Positions 14,380-21,746 of a stretch of DNA of 44,619 bases are shown piece by piece. Within the stretch, counting starts at the first letter, position 1, and each line of letters opens with the position of its first letter. The translations under genes were made by a program, and so were the position numbers. Source of the stretch: Bacteroidales bacterium UBA2939. GTDB lineage: Bacteria; Bacteroidota; Bacteroidia; Bacteroidales; P3. Below the pieces are notes generated by a model. The model ran no database searches, was not told the DNA's origin, and saw only the letters and a program-made list of their open reading frames with translations. Location of the stretch: positions 51,918-96,536 of the forward strand of contig DECD01000047.1 in NCBI GenBank assembly GCA_002349055.1, read 5' to 3'.

Positions 14380-14390
14380 GCGTATTATAT
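14358..14390 (+). promoter_or_regulatory. ECF-type promoter of the beta-barrel gene at 14407
   Basis: TGTAAGATT (14358-14366) and GTATTATAT (14382-14390) are 24 bp apart start to start, as at 13401 and 31718. The context GTTTTTGCGTATTATAT is identical to that at 13417-13433. The leader would be about ten bases long. Confidence 0.68.
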
Positions 14391-14406
14391 AGGTAAACGG
14401 ACAACC

Positions 14407-16683
14407 ATGATGAAAAGAATTCTGTTTACCCTTGCGCTCGTTTTTCTGGGAGCGAACACATTCGCCCAAACCATTGCCGGCCGTCTGGTCGACGACAGCG
14501 GGCAACCTGTTGCCTACGCCAACGTGGCACTCTATGCCGACACGGTGCTTCAAACAGGCACCACCACCGGCGAGGATGGCGCGTTCAACATCCCCTGCGG
14601 CGACGGCACCTACCGTCTCGTGGCCTCGTATGTGGGATACGAGAGACTCAGCGTCCGCTGCCAGGCGGGCGACCTCGGCACGCTGACCATGAGCGTCCTC
14701 CAGCTGCAGGAGGTGGAGGTCACCGCCAGCCGTACCACCGAGGAGGTAGACCGCTTCGTTGTCTTGCCTAAACCAGAGGAGGTCGAGGCCGCAGGACGCA
14801 CATTGGTGCTACTCGACATGCTCGGTCTGCCAGGCCTGAAGGTCGACGTGGCGCTGCAGACCATCACCGTCGACGGCGGTGCGGTCATCCTTCAAGTCAA
14901 CGGCAAGGAGGTTCCCGTGGCTCGGCTGGCCAACCTGAGGGCCGAGCAAGTTAAGCGTGTGGAATACAGCAATAACCCCGGCACCCGCTACCTCGACCGT
15001 GGCGCGTCGGGTGTCATCAATATCATATTGAAAGAGCGCGAGGACGGCGGCAGCGTCGTGGCGCAGGGGAATACTGCTCTCACCACAGGCTTTGTCGACG
15101 GCTACCTGCTCGGCTCCTACCACAAAGGCAAGAGCGAGTTTGTGCTGGAATACACCCTGGGCTACCGCAATTACGGCAACGTTCCCTACGAACTGGAGGA
15201 CAGCTACCTCGACGCGTCCCGCACCGTCACGCGCAGCCAGCGCACCAACATGCCGTTCTGGTACATCACCCATACGCTCAACGCCGAGTATACCTACCAG
15301 CACGACGACAGCACGATGTTCGTGGCTTCCGTACAGGACGACTTCTTCACCAAGACCCTCGACGCCACGGGGTCGATGACCGAAACAGACAACGGCGCTA
15401 CCACCAATCTGTCGGTACGACAACACAGCTATTCAAAGGATAACCTTCCCAAACTCGACCTGTTCTACACTCACAAAATGCCTCACGGCCAGAAAGTGGA
15501 ACTGAACGTGGTGGGCGAGTACGCCACCGACCGCTACGACAACACGCTCACCTACACCAGCGGCACCTACGCCACCACCGTCGACGGGCACGGCTACGCC
15601 CTCAGTGGCGAGGGTGTCTACAGCAAGCAATTCGCCAAGGTGGAACTGCGCACTGGCCTCCAATATCAGCACAACTTCGCCGAGAACGAGTACACGCTCT
15701 ACGGCACCACCACCAGCATGACCAAGGACAACGCCTACCTGTATGCCGAGGTGCAAGGCATGATTGGACAGAAGGTCGGCTACTCCGTCGGTACGGGTGC
15801 CAAGTTGTTCAACGTCAGCGACGGCGAGAACAGCCAGCTCTATCTCCGCAACCTCAGCACCGCCCGCCTGCAATGGCGCATCAACCCCCAGTGGTCGCTC
15901 ACCGCCACCTCACAATTCACGCCCAACCTGCCGTCACTCTCCGCACTCTCGCCAGTTTTTCAGCAAACCGACGATGTGGAAGGACAGCAGGGAAACCCCG
16001 ACCTCAAACCTAGCGAATTCTGGCTCAATCGATTGAGACTGCGCTGGGCGCATCCCGAAGGCTGGTACATCAACGCCTCTACTGGCTATGGGCGCTGGTT
16101 CCATCCCATGGTGCAGACCTACGCTTACGACCCATCGCGCGACCTCTTTATCCGTACCCTGCAGAACGCCGACCGTTGGCAAGTCCTCTTCGCCAATGCA
16201 CAGATGGGAGTACAGGGACTATGGCAGTGCCTCAACCTCTCGCTCTTCTGGGACTACGGCCACTACACTACCGAGGGCGAGAACTTCTCTCACACCCGCG
16301 ACAACTTCACCGCCACCCTCAACGCCCAGTACTATTGGAAGAGCCTCGTGGTGGGCGCCAGCTTCACGCTCCTGCCTGAGTGGCAACTCTACGGCGAGGA
16401 CTATTCCATGAGCGAGATGGCGCAGAGCCTTTATGTCCAGTATCGTTGGAAAAGCCTCACCGCTTTGCTTATATGGCACTGTCCCTTCAATCCCGACGGC
16501 TACCGCTACGAGACCCTCGGCCTCAGCGCCGTGCATCCCTACCGTCACACCAACTGGACCGCCAACAACGGCAACATGCTCGTCCTCGGCCTCACCTGGC
16601 AGATGGACTTCGGCAAGCAGTACCACAAAGGCATGGAGAAAACCCTTCAGAACGGCGGCTACGACAACGGAATGGTCAGATGA
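14407..16683 (+). CDS. Outer-membrane beta-barrel (TonB-receptor-like) protein with CarboxypepD_reg domain
   Basis: The 758-residue protein has a signal peptide ending TFAQ at about residue 21. A carboxypeptidase-regulatory-like domain follows (about 22-105; AGRLVDDSGQPVAYANVALY, then YRLVASYVGYERLSV), then a plug-like segment (about 115-210; VDGGAVILQVNGKEVPVARL, YSNNPGTRYLDRGASGVINI). A long beta-barrel with alternating aromatic strands fills the rest. This is the layout of the outer-membrane beta-barrel family 3 proteins of Bacteroidota. The ligand is unknown. A second Met at 14410 could be the start. It lies just downstream of the ECF sigma pair and shares that sigma gene's promoter motif, so it may be its main target. 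Confidence 0.87.
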   Translation: MMKRILFTLALVFLGANTFAQTIAGRLVDDSGQPVAYANVALYADTVLQTGTTTGEDGAFNIPCGDGTYRLVASYVGYERLSVRCQAGDLGTLTMSVLQLQEVEVTASRTTEEVDRFVVLPKPEEVEAAGRTLVLLDMLGLPGLKVDVALQTITVDGGAVILQVNGKEVPVARLANLRAEQVKRVEYSNNPGTRYLDRGASGVINIILKEREDGGSVVAQGNTALTTGFVDGYLLGSYHKGKSEFVLEYTLGYRNYGNVPYELEDSYLDASRTVTRSQRTNMPFWYITHTLNAEYTYQHDDSTMFVASVQDDFFTKTLDATGSMTETDNGATTNLSVRQHSYSKDNLPKLDLFYTHKMPHGQKVELNVVGEYATDRYDNTLTYTSGTYATTVDGHGYALSGEGVYSKQFAKVELRTGLQYQHNFAENEYTLYGTTTSMTKDNAYLYAEVQGMIGQKVGYSVGTGAKLFNVSDGENSQLYLRNLSTARLQWRINPQWSLTATSQFTPNLPSLSALSPVFQQTDDVEGQQGNPDLKPSEFWLNRLRLRWAHPEGWYINASTGYGRWFHPMVQTYAYDPSRDLFIRTLQNADRWQVLFANAQMGVQGLWQCLNLSLFWDYGHYTTEGENFSHTRDNFTATLNAQYYWKSLVVGASFTLLPEWQLYGEDYSMSEMAQSLYVQYRWKSLTALLIWHCPFNPDGYRYETLGLSAVHPYRHTNWTANNGNMLVLGLTWQMDFGKQYHKGMEKTLQNGGYDNGMVR

Positions 16684-16773
16684 TGATTGTCTCCAGAGAT
16701 TTTTTATTGTGGTTTCTGATTTTTTTTGTATTTTTACAGATTGATTTTTGCAACTATATAAAAGGCTTGAACT

Positions 16774-16971
16774 ATGCAAATAATTGACCATCCGACAGAC
16801 AGCCACCACATTATGACCCGCTTATCAAAACCGCTGCTGCTTGCCAGCATAATTTTCATTTTTCATTTTTCAATTCGGCAACGGCGCAAGACAGCAGTTA
16901 TGCTCGCCCTCATCCTCCTCGGCTTCCTCCTCATGCTGCCCACCCTCTGGCTCAACCTGCCGGGATTTTGA
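16774..16971 (+). pseudogene. Chimeric remnant: small-gene start + M28 peptidase start + YfcC carrier end
   Basis: This 65-codon open frame is a mosaic. Bases 16774-16797 are identical to the start of the gene at 19177 (MQIIDHPT). Bases 16814-16849 resemble the start of the M28 peptidase at 19552 (MTRLSKPLLLAS versus MSRISKLLLVVS). A heptad array (ATTTTCA, TTTTTCA, TTTTTCA) and GCGCAAGACAGC follow, the latter matching GCGCAAGATAGC just after the M28 signal. Bases 16903-16971 match the last 69 bases of the YfcC gene (13312-13380) with about seven differences, all synonymous. The fused frame might still give a small membrane peptide, but deletion scars of a lost operon are the simpler reading. 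Confidence 0.78.
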
Positions 16972-17045
16972 CTAGGACCAATTACTCGAAGCTGACGCAG
17001 TACATTGTTTGAATGTTAAGATTTTTTGGACAAATGTTAATTTCT

Positions 17046-17089
17046 CGGAGTTGACTCGGAGTTGACTCGGAGTTGACACAGAGTTGACT
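17046..17089 (+). repeat. Four 11-bp direct repeats
   Basis: CGGAGTTGACT, CGGAGTTGACT, CGGAGTTGACA and CAGAGTTGACT follow one another without gaps. The same unit family occurs at 31640-31683 upstream of the BspA-like gene. Both arrays lie downstream of an AATTACTCGAA-type sequence (16979 and 31598). Confidence 0.85.
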
Positions 17090-17202
17090 CTTTCTTTAAC
17101 ACGAATTATCGTATTATTAGTCGTTAATTAGATCCACAGCATTTTGCTCTACTATGGTCGCAATCTGATAATCTGCTTTTTAGCTGAACTTCGAGAGAAT
17201 TG

Positions 17203-17377
17203 GGCGTTTCAGTTTCAGTTGTTTCAGTTGTTTTTTGAAGGGTGTCTTTTTTCTTCTTTTTTAGTTATTCTATATATAATATTTATTATTAGATAGTTAT
17301 ATGATATAGAGGAAAAGATAGAAAAACAACCGACCTTCAAATTTCGAACTGAAACTGAAACAACTGAAACGCTGGGT
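17203..17377. repeat. Inverted-repeat element with TTTCAGTT-type ends
   Basis: The left end GCGTTTCAGTTTCAGTTG (from about 17204) with TTTCAGTTG and TTTTGAAGG is mirrored at 17336-17377 by ACCTTCAAA, AACTGAAACTGAAAC and AACTGAAACGC. The ends are themselves built from 6-9 bp units. The centre of about 90 bp is extremely AT-rich and encodes nothing. It could be a MITE-like element or an inverted pair of the fixed-period arrays. Confidence 0.6.
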
Positions 17378-17403
17378 CGTTATCCACCGGTAGCAAAGTT
17401 TTT

Positions 17404-17434
17404 TTTGTGGATTGGAATTTTATTCGTAATTTTG
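17404..17434 (+). promoter_or_regulatory. Bacteroidota housekeeping promoter for the gene at 17588
   Basis: TTTG at 17404-17407 (-33), a 19-bp spacer and TAATTTTG at 17427-17434 (-7) match the consensus in sequence and spacing. The leader to the ATG at 17588 would be nearly 150 bases, unusually long for this window, and could hold regulatory structure that I did not resolve. Confidence 0.75.
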
Positions 17435-17587
17435 CAGTTTGAAAGCCCATAGGAAACAACTATTGCTGTAGTGATTAAGATTTAAACAAATAGAAACATG
17501 TAAAAAAGATAAAGCAATCATATTGAGCTGAACGCTCTTGTTCGTGCATTGTAAAGTCTGGAACACTTACTTTGGATTTATATAGAT

Positions 17588-18052
17588 ATGAAACGAATTA
17601 TTGTTCTATTCTGCTTGATAGCTCCGTTAACTATTCAAGCTCAAACAAAAGTCACAATGGATTCTCTTATCAAAGAGGTTCAAATTTTGAGGCAGGAACT
17701 CAATGAGGCAGACTCAATAAACAAATTATTATTGGATGGCATCTATAGGAATATCGCCAAACCAAGATACAAAATGTATCAGACTGAGAATATGTATAAT
17801 CTTTTAAAGTTGGATACAAGAATAGGTAGAGTGTGGATGGTTCAGTACGGTATGAAGGATGTTAAAGCACAAGTGGCTTCAATTAACTATTGGGGGCGTG
17901 TTTCTGAATCGGAAGGATGGGACGGAAGATTTGAACTTTATCCAACAAAGAATGTATATAATTTTATCATGCTGGATACAGGAACAGGAGATACTTATCA
18001 GGTTCAATGGGATACAGACCCAAGTTATAGATTTGTTGTTCCAATAGAATAG
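17588..18052 (+). CDS. Secreted hypothetical protein with an internal duplication
   Basis: A 154-residue protein with a signal peptide (MKRIIVLFCLIAPLTIQAQ) and a helical segment at about 22-52 (SLIKEVQILRQELNEAD...). The rest is a duplicated module of about 30 residues: RYKMYQTENMYNLLKLDTRI..VWMVQYG (about 57-85) and RFELYPTKNVYNFIMLDTGT..TYQVQWD (about 118-147). The module shares Y/F-x-L/M-Y-x-T-x-N-x-Y-x(3)-LDT and a final V-Q-Y/W, suggesting two small beta repeats. It is AT-rich compared with the core genes. The function is not recognised. Confidence 0.75.
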   Translation: MKRIIVLFCLIAPLTIQAQTKVTMDSLIKEVQILRQELNEADSINKLLLDGIYRNIAKPRYKMYQTENMYNLLKLDTRIGRVWMVQYGMKDVKAQVASINYWGRVSESEGWDGRFELYPTKNVYNFIMLDTGTGDTYQVQWDTDPSYRFVVPIE

Positions 18053-18065
18053 GGAATAAATTGAA

Positions 18066-19004
18066 ATGAAAGTCAGTTATAGCATATATCCAATTCTTGA
18101 GTTCCTCAATAAGGATAACCTTCCTAAATACAACAAAGGAGAAATAAAATTGAGAGGGGAGGATATTGCATTATGGCAAACAGACCCTGATGCCGTAAAG
18201 ACGGTGCGGTATACAATAAATGAAATGTACCAAGGATACATTGTTGATAGATGCGGGCAAAATGTCTATATATTGATGCCAAAGTTTCAAGAAGCTATAT
18301 CAAAGAGTGGCAATGTGTTCAAGAATATTGCGAGAGGTGTGCAGTTGGAAAAGTTGTTTGAGGACTGCTGCATTTTTGCAGGTGAGATGGTTTATGTTTG
18401 TTACAAACTGACCAACGATACCTACCTTGGATACACGTTCAACACCGCAGAACGACCGAACAACTACATGGTCGCCATCTACTATCAAGGCAAGGGTGAC
18501 GGCAAAAAGGAACGGCATATTGTGTATCTCGGCACACTGGTCTTTAGTAAAGAAGACGACAAAGCCTACCGGATAGAAATATCTCTGATGTCGACATGGA
18601 TGGGGTTATATGCTGTCGATTACAGAGACAACGAACAGTTGATTGATGCCCTGCTCGCAGTTCTGATGTTCAAACATTATGCTAAGGTTGAACTTGACAT
18701 AATCCCAGGTCATGAGAGAAAAATGAGCATGGTGGCAAATGAAAAAGTTGTTAACGAGACCCCCAATGGTGTACATATCATGGATAGCAGTTGGTATACG
18801 ACCATCTATCGCACTGAGGGCTACGATGTGAGAGGACATATAAGATACTATAAAGTGTATGATACAATTGCATATGTTCACCCACACAAGCGAAAAGGAT
18901 ATATCCGACGAGCAAAAATTCTTGACGACCCAACAGCAGAACCGGATACATCAGAACATGATATAAAATTAAACGCATTAGAGAATGGGGTAACAGTTAA
19001 CTAA
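18066..19004 (+). CDS. Hypothetical cytoplasmic protein, probably accessory
   Basis: A 312-residue AT-rich gene without signal peptide or membrane helix, 13 bp after the secreted hypothetical gene and probably in the same operon. Near the C-terminus, NGVHIMDSSWYTTIYRTEGYDVRGHIRYYKV, followed by a basic tail (HKRKGYIRRAKIL), resembles a motif (DSSW.TT..R.EGF.V.GH.R) that I associate with uncharacterised proteins of phages and mobile elements. That association is from memory and unverified. The middle part (EDDKAYRIEISLMSTWMGLY...LIDALLAVLMF) is mixed alpha/beta. No function can be assigned. A terminator follows directly. Confidence 0.72.
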   Translation: MKVSYSIYPILEFLNKDNLPKYNKGEIKLRGEDIALWQTDPDAVKTVRYTINEMYQGYIVDRCGQNVYILMPKFQEAISKSGNVFKNIARGVQLEKLFEDCCIFAGEMVYVCYKLTNDTYLGYTFNTAERPNNYMVAIYYQGKGDGKKERHIVYLGTLVFSKEDDKAYRIEISLMSTWMGLYAVDYRDNEQLIDALLAVLMFKHYAKVELDIIPGHERKMSMVANEKVVNETPNGVHIMDSSWYTTIYRTEGYDVRGHIRYYKVYDTIAYVHPHKRKGYIRRAKILDDPTAEPDTSEHDIKLNALENGVTVN

Positions 19005-19023
19005 TGATAATTATTTATGTAAG

Positions 19024-19058
19024 GCATATCTTTTCCTCCGAGAGATATGCTTTTTTTT
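19024..19058 (+). terminator. Intrinsic terminator after the hypothetical gene pair
   Basis: GCATATCT (19024-19031) pairs with AGATATGC (19043-19050), directly followed by eight T residues. Confidence 0.82.
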
Positions 19059-19071
19059 ATGCCCACGGGAA

Positions 19072-19140
19072 TTCACTTTTCAAAAAGTGAAAAATAATGC
19101 ATAATTCACTTTTGCAAAAGTGAAAATTTGTGTATTTTTG
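19072..19140 (+). promoter_or_regulatory. Two identical-arm palindromic operators overlapping a promoter
   Basis: Two palindromes with arms TTCACTTTT and AAAAGTGAA and a two-base centre lie at 19072-19091 and 19105-19124, exactly 33 bp (about three helical turns) apart. The second overlaps the expected -33 position of the promoter whose -7 is TATTTTTG (19133-19140). The arrangement suggests cooperative binding of a dimeric repressor on one face of the helix. The regulator is unknown and not encoded next to it. Confidence 0.72.
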
Positions 19141-19176
19141 CATTCTGAATTATGTAACGATAGAAAGACTTGTATT

Positions 19177-19539
19177 ATGCAAATAATTGACCATCCGACA
19201 AACAGAGAGAAAAAGGTGGAGTATCAACACAAGGATTTGGCCGCTGGTAGGTGGGCACAGATGTCGCTGGCCGAGCAGATGCTCAACATTGGCAGTGAGG
19301 TGTCTCGCGCCAACCGCTGGCGCTGCAAGGGTAATGAGGAACAATGCCACCGTGCCGCCGACCGTGCACTTGAACTGATGTCTTTGACTATCGATGCAAA
19401 CACGAGCCGTCCGGGCCTGAAGGAACTGTGCCGACTCTATGAGGTGATGGCCGACTACTATTATGGGGACAATGTATACCAGACTGATCCCCAGAAACTA
19501 CAGCACGACTTCGACATCTTCTATTACGCAAAAAAATAA
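19177..19539 (+). CDS. Small conserved hypothetical protein
   Basis: A 120-residue soluble, mostly helical protein. The pattern MSLAEQMLNIGSEVSRANRW..KGNEEQCHRAADRALELMSLTI, then LKELCRLYEVMADYYYGDN, is typical of a small uncharacterised family that I recall from Bacteroidota and other anaerobes. No catalytic motif is evident; a four-helix bundle is plausible. The ATG at 19177 is supported by the identical MQIIDHPT start in the remnant at 16774. It is preceded by twin operators and a promoter, and the M28 peptidase gene follows after 12 bases, so the two probably form a regulated operon. Confidence 0.8.
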   Translation: MQIIDHPTNREKKVEYQHKDLAAGRWAQMSLAEQMLNIGSEVSRANRWRCKGNEEQCHRAADRALELMSLTIDANTSRPGLKELCRLYEVMADYYYGDNVYQTDPQKLQHDFDIFYYAKK

Positions 19540-19551
19540 TCACGCACAAAT

Positions 19552-20481
19552 ATGTCACGCATATCAAAACTACTGCTGGTTGTCAGCTTATCTTTCACCT
19601 TTTACCTCTCACCTTTCACCTTGAAAGCGCAAGATAGCGCCTATGTGCGGAGGGTGATTCGCGACCTCAGCTCGCCGGAGATGTTCGGGCGGGGGATGCA
19701 GAATAGGGGAGACTCCATTGCGGCGGACTATGTGCGCAACGAATTGAGGAACAACGGCGTGAAGCCGCTTCCAGGAGTGAGCGTCGGGGCTCGCGGCATC
19801 GGCGTGAAGGACGAGTACTTCCAGTATTTCCGCTTTCCCAACACCACCACATGGCCGCCCATCGTCAAGGCTGGCTACCGCTCGCAGAACGTCTGCGGAT
19901 ACATCCCCGGCGAGACTGACTCGATGATTGTCTTCACGGCTCACTATGAGCATCTTGGCATGCACGACGACACCATCTTCTATGGTGCCCACGACAACGC
20001 CAGCGGCACCGCCGCCGTCCTCGACATCGCCCGCATGTGCAATCAGCAGCGCGGCCGCTACACCTACGTCTTCCTCTTCTTCGGCGGCGAGGAGAGCGGC
20101 CTCATCGGCAGTGGCTATTTCGCCGACGTGCCACTCATCAAGATGAACAAAGTCAAGTTGTTGGTTAATATCGACCTCTTCTGCGGCGGCGATGAGGGTC
20201 TGATGGTGGTCAACGCCAACGCCAAGGAGACCAAGCCCTATGTCGACCTGCTGGAGCAGCTGAACGAGCAGCGCCACTACGCCGCCAAGATTGGCCGACG
20301 CGACAATGCGCGCAACAGCGACCACTACTACCTCAGTCAGGAATGCCCAGCCATCTTCATCTACACCCTCGGCGGTCCTTTCGGCGGCTATCACAGTCCC
20401 GAGGACACTTGCGAGGGCTGTGGATTAGGCAATTACATGAACTTCATGACCCTGTTGAAGAGCTTTCTTGAACACCTCTAG
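19552..20481 (+). CDS. M28-family zinc aminopeptidase, secreted
   Basis: M28 peptidases cleave N-terminal residues with two zinc ions. The 309-residue protein has a signal peptide (about 1-26, ending TLKAQ) and the complete set of metal-site motifs: TAHYEHLGMHDD (His), YGAHDNASGTAAVLDIAR (bridging Asp), FFGGEESGLIGSGYFA (catalytic Glu and ligand Glu), VNIDLFCGGDE (Asp), and GPFGGYHSPEDT (His). It is predicted to act in the periplasm or outside. The signal core is encoded by a 7-bp DNA repeat. It is probably co-transcribed with the small gene at 19177. The remnant at 16774 shows that a second copy of this gene pair once existed. Confidence 0.92.
   Translation: MSRISKLLLVVSLSFTFYLSPFTLKAQDSAYVRRVIRDLSSPEMFGRGMQNRGDSIAADYVRNELRNNGVKPLPGVSVGARGIGVKDEYFQYFRFPNTTTWPPIVKAGYRSQNVCGYIPGETDSMIVFTAHYEHLGMHDDTIFYGAHDNASGTAAVLDIARMCNQQRGRYTYVFLFFGGEESGLIGSGYFADVPLIKMNKVKLLVNIDLFCGGDEGLMVVNANAKETKPYVDLLEQLNEQRHYAAKIGRRDNARNSDHYYLSQECPAIFIYTLGGPFGGYHSPEDTCEGCGLGNYMNFMTLLKSFLEHL
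19592..19619 (+). repeat. Heptad repeat encoding the M28 signal core
   Basis: Units CTTTCAC, CTTTTAC, CTCTCAC and CTTTCAC are read in frame as part of the hydrophobic signal region (SFTFYLSPFT, about residues 14-23). Confidence 0.8.
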
Positions 20482-20717
20482 ACGCGGAGACGCGGCAGGC
20501 CGGGGAGGGAGACGCGGCAGGCCGCGTCTCTACAAAATGGGTCGAAAACGGCTTTCGGTATGCTTGCGTACAAATACCTATAAACCAGTTACCAACGCCT
20601 TACCATCTTCTCACCAACTCCTACCACGGTAGGAGTTGGTAGGGTGTTGGTAGGGGGATGACAGGGTGATGGTAGGTGGTTCGAGGCTACCATATATTTA
20701 TAATAAAAAAATAATTT
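20482..20717. repeat. Intergenic palindrome and 11-bp repeat cluster
   Basis: The stretch after the M28 gene holds no gene. It contains GAGACGCGGC/GCCGCGTCTC, a perfect 10-bp palindrome with a two-base centre (20509-20530), with a broken copy just upstream. A head-to-head pair of 11-bp arrays follows, centred on ACCAACTCCTACC/GGTAGGAGTTGGT near 20615-20642. The right array continues with TAGGGTGTTGG, TAGGGGGATGA and CAGGGTGATGG, nearly identical to the array at the window start. Confidence 0.8.
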
Positions 20718-20750
20718 ATTGCGGAATGTCATTTTTTTTTCGTACATTTG
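20718..20750 (+). promoter_or_regulatory. Bacteroidota promoter of the carbamate kinase gene
   Basis: TACATTTG (20743-20750) fits the -7 consensus; ATTG at 20718-20721 lies 21 bp upstream as a -33. The leader to the ATG at 20811 is about 55 bases. Confidence 0.68.
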
Positions 20751-20810
20751 CATTTTCCATTCTTCGGGATGGAGCATACAATTAACTGAAAACAAAGAAA
20801 ATAGAATAGA

Positions 20811-21746
20811 ATGAGAAAACTAGCTGTTGTTGCTTTCGGGGGAAATGCTCTCCTGCGAAGCGGCCAGAAAGGCACTTATCGCGAGCAGATTGAGAATGTG
20901 GAGAACACCTGTGAGAGTCTCTGCGCCCTGCTCAAGCGCAACTATAACATCGTTATCGGCCACGGCAACGGCCCGCAGGTGGGCAACGTGATGTTGCAAC
21001 ACGAGGCTGGCAAACTCACTGGCGTCGAGGCCATGCCCATGGACTTCTGCGTCGCCGAGACGCAGGGCTCCATTGCCTACCTCATCGAGATGGGTCTGCG
21101 CAACGTGATGGCCCGCAACGACATCCAGCGCGATGTCGTCACCCTCGTCACCCAGGTGGCCGTCAACAAGCTCGACCCCATGTTCCAGAACCCCACCAAG
21201 CCTGTCGGCCCCTACTACACCAAAGAGCAGGCCGAGCAGTTTGCCGCCGAGACGGGTGCCAAGTACAAGGAAGACCCCAAGGGTAACGGTTGGCGCAAGG
21301 TGGTGGCTTCTCCCAAGCCCGTGCGCATCAACAATATCAAGATTGTGAAGCAACTGGCTACCGCCGGCAACATTGTCGTCACCGTGGGTGGCGGCGGAAT
21401 CCCCGTGGTGGAGGAGAGCGACTACGTGCGTGGTGTCGAGGCCGTTATCGACAAAGACCTTGCCAGCGCCCTCTGCGCCGTAGAGATTGGCGCCGACGAG
21501 TTCTACATCCTCACCGACGTGCCCAAAGTCTACATCAACTTCCGCAAGGAGAACGAGCAGGCGCTGGACACCATCACCGTGGCCCAGGCCAAGCAGTACC
21601 TTGAAGAGGGACAGTTTGCCGAAGGCTCGATGGCTCCCAAGGTGAGGGCTGCCATCATGTTCGTCGAGCATGGCGGCAAGGAGTGCATCATCACCGAGGC
21701 CGGCCAGCTGGACAACCCCAGCTGCGGAACAAGAATTGTTCGCTAG
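20811..21746 (+). CDS. arcC: Carbamate kinase
   Basis: ArcC transfers the phosphate of carbamoyl phosphate to ADP, the ATP-yielding last step of the arginine deiminase pathway and of related carbamoyl-phosphate-forming routes. The 311-residue protein has the amino-acid-kinase start VVAFGGNALLRSGQKG, GHGNGPQVGNVMLQHE, VVASPKPVRI, VTVGGGGIPVVEESD and VEAVIDKDLASALCAVEIGA, and a LTDVPKVYINF block. All are typical of true carbamate kinases rather than other members of the fold. arcB follows after a repeat-filled gap. The stop codon lies inside the first unit of a 10-bp repeat. Confidence 0.96.
   Translation: MRKLAVVAFGGNALLRSGQKGTYREQIENVENTCESLCALLKRNYNIVIGHGNGPQVGNVMLQHEAGKLTGVEAMPMDFCVAETQGSIAYLIEMGLRNVMARNDIQRDVVTLVTQVAVNKLDPMFQNPTKPVGPYYTKEQAEQFAAETGAKYKEDPKGNGWRKVVASPKPVRINNIKIVKQLATAGNIVVTVGGGGIPVVEESDYVRGVEAVIDKDLASALCAVEIGADEFYILTDVPKVYINFRKENEQALDTITVAQAKQYLEEGQFAEGSMAPKVRAAIMFVEHGGKECIITEAGQLDNPSCGTRIVR

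Larger units (their letters stand above)
16972..17403. other. AT-rich intergenic region with repeats, no gene
   Basis: No credible coding sequence is seen. The region holds four 11-bp repeats (17046-17089), an inverted-repeat element (17203-17377) with a very AT-rich centre, and ends at the promoter for the gene at 17588. Its base composition differs clearly from the GC-rich genes on the left. Confidence 0.7.

Noticed and set aside
17046..17089. CRISPR or phage attachment repeats
   Set aside because: The units are only 11 bp, contiguous and without spacers, and there is no integrase gene in the window.
17203..17377. An insertion sequence
   Set aside because: The element is under 200 bp and has no transposase reading frame; only a MITE-like or array origin is possible.
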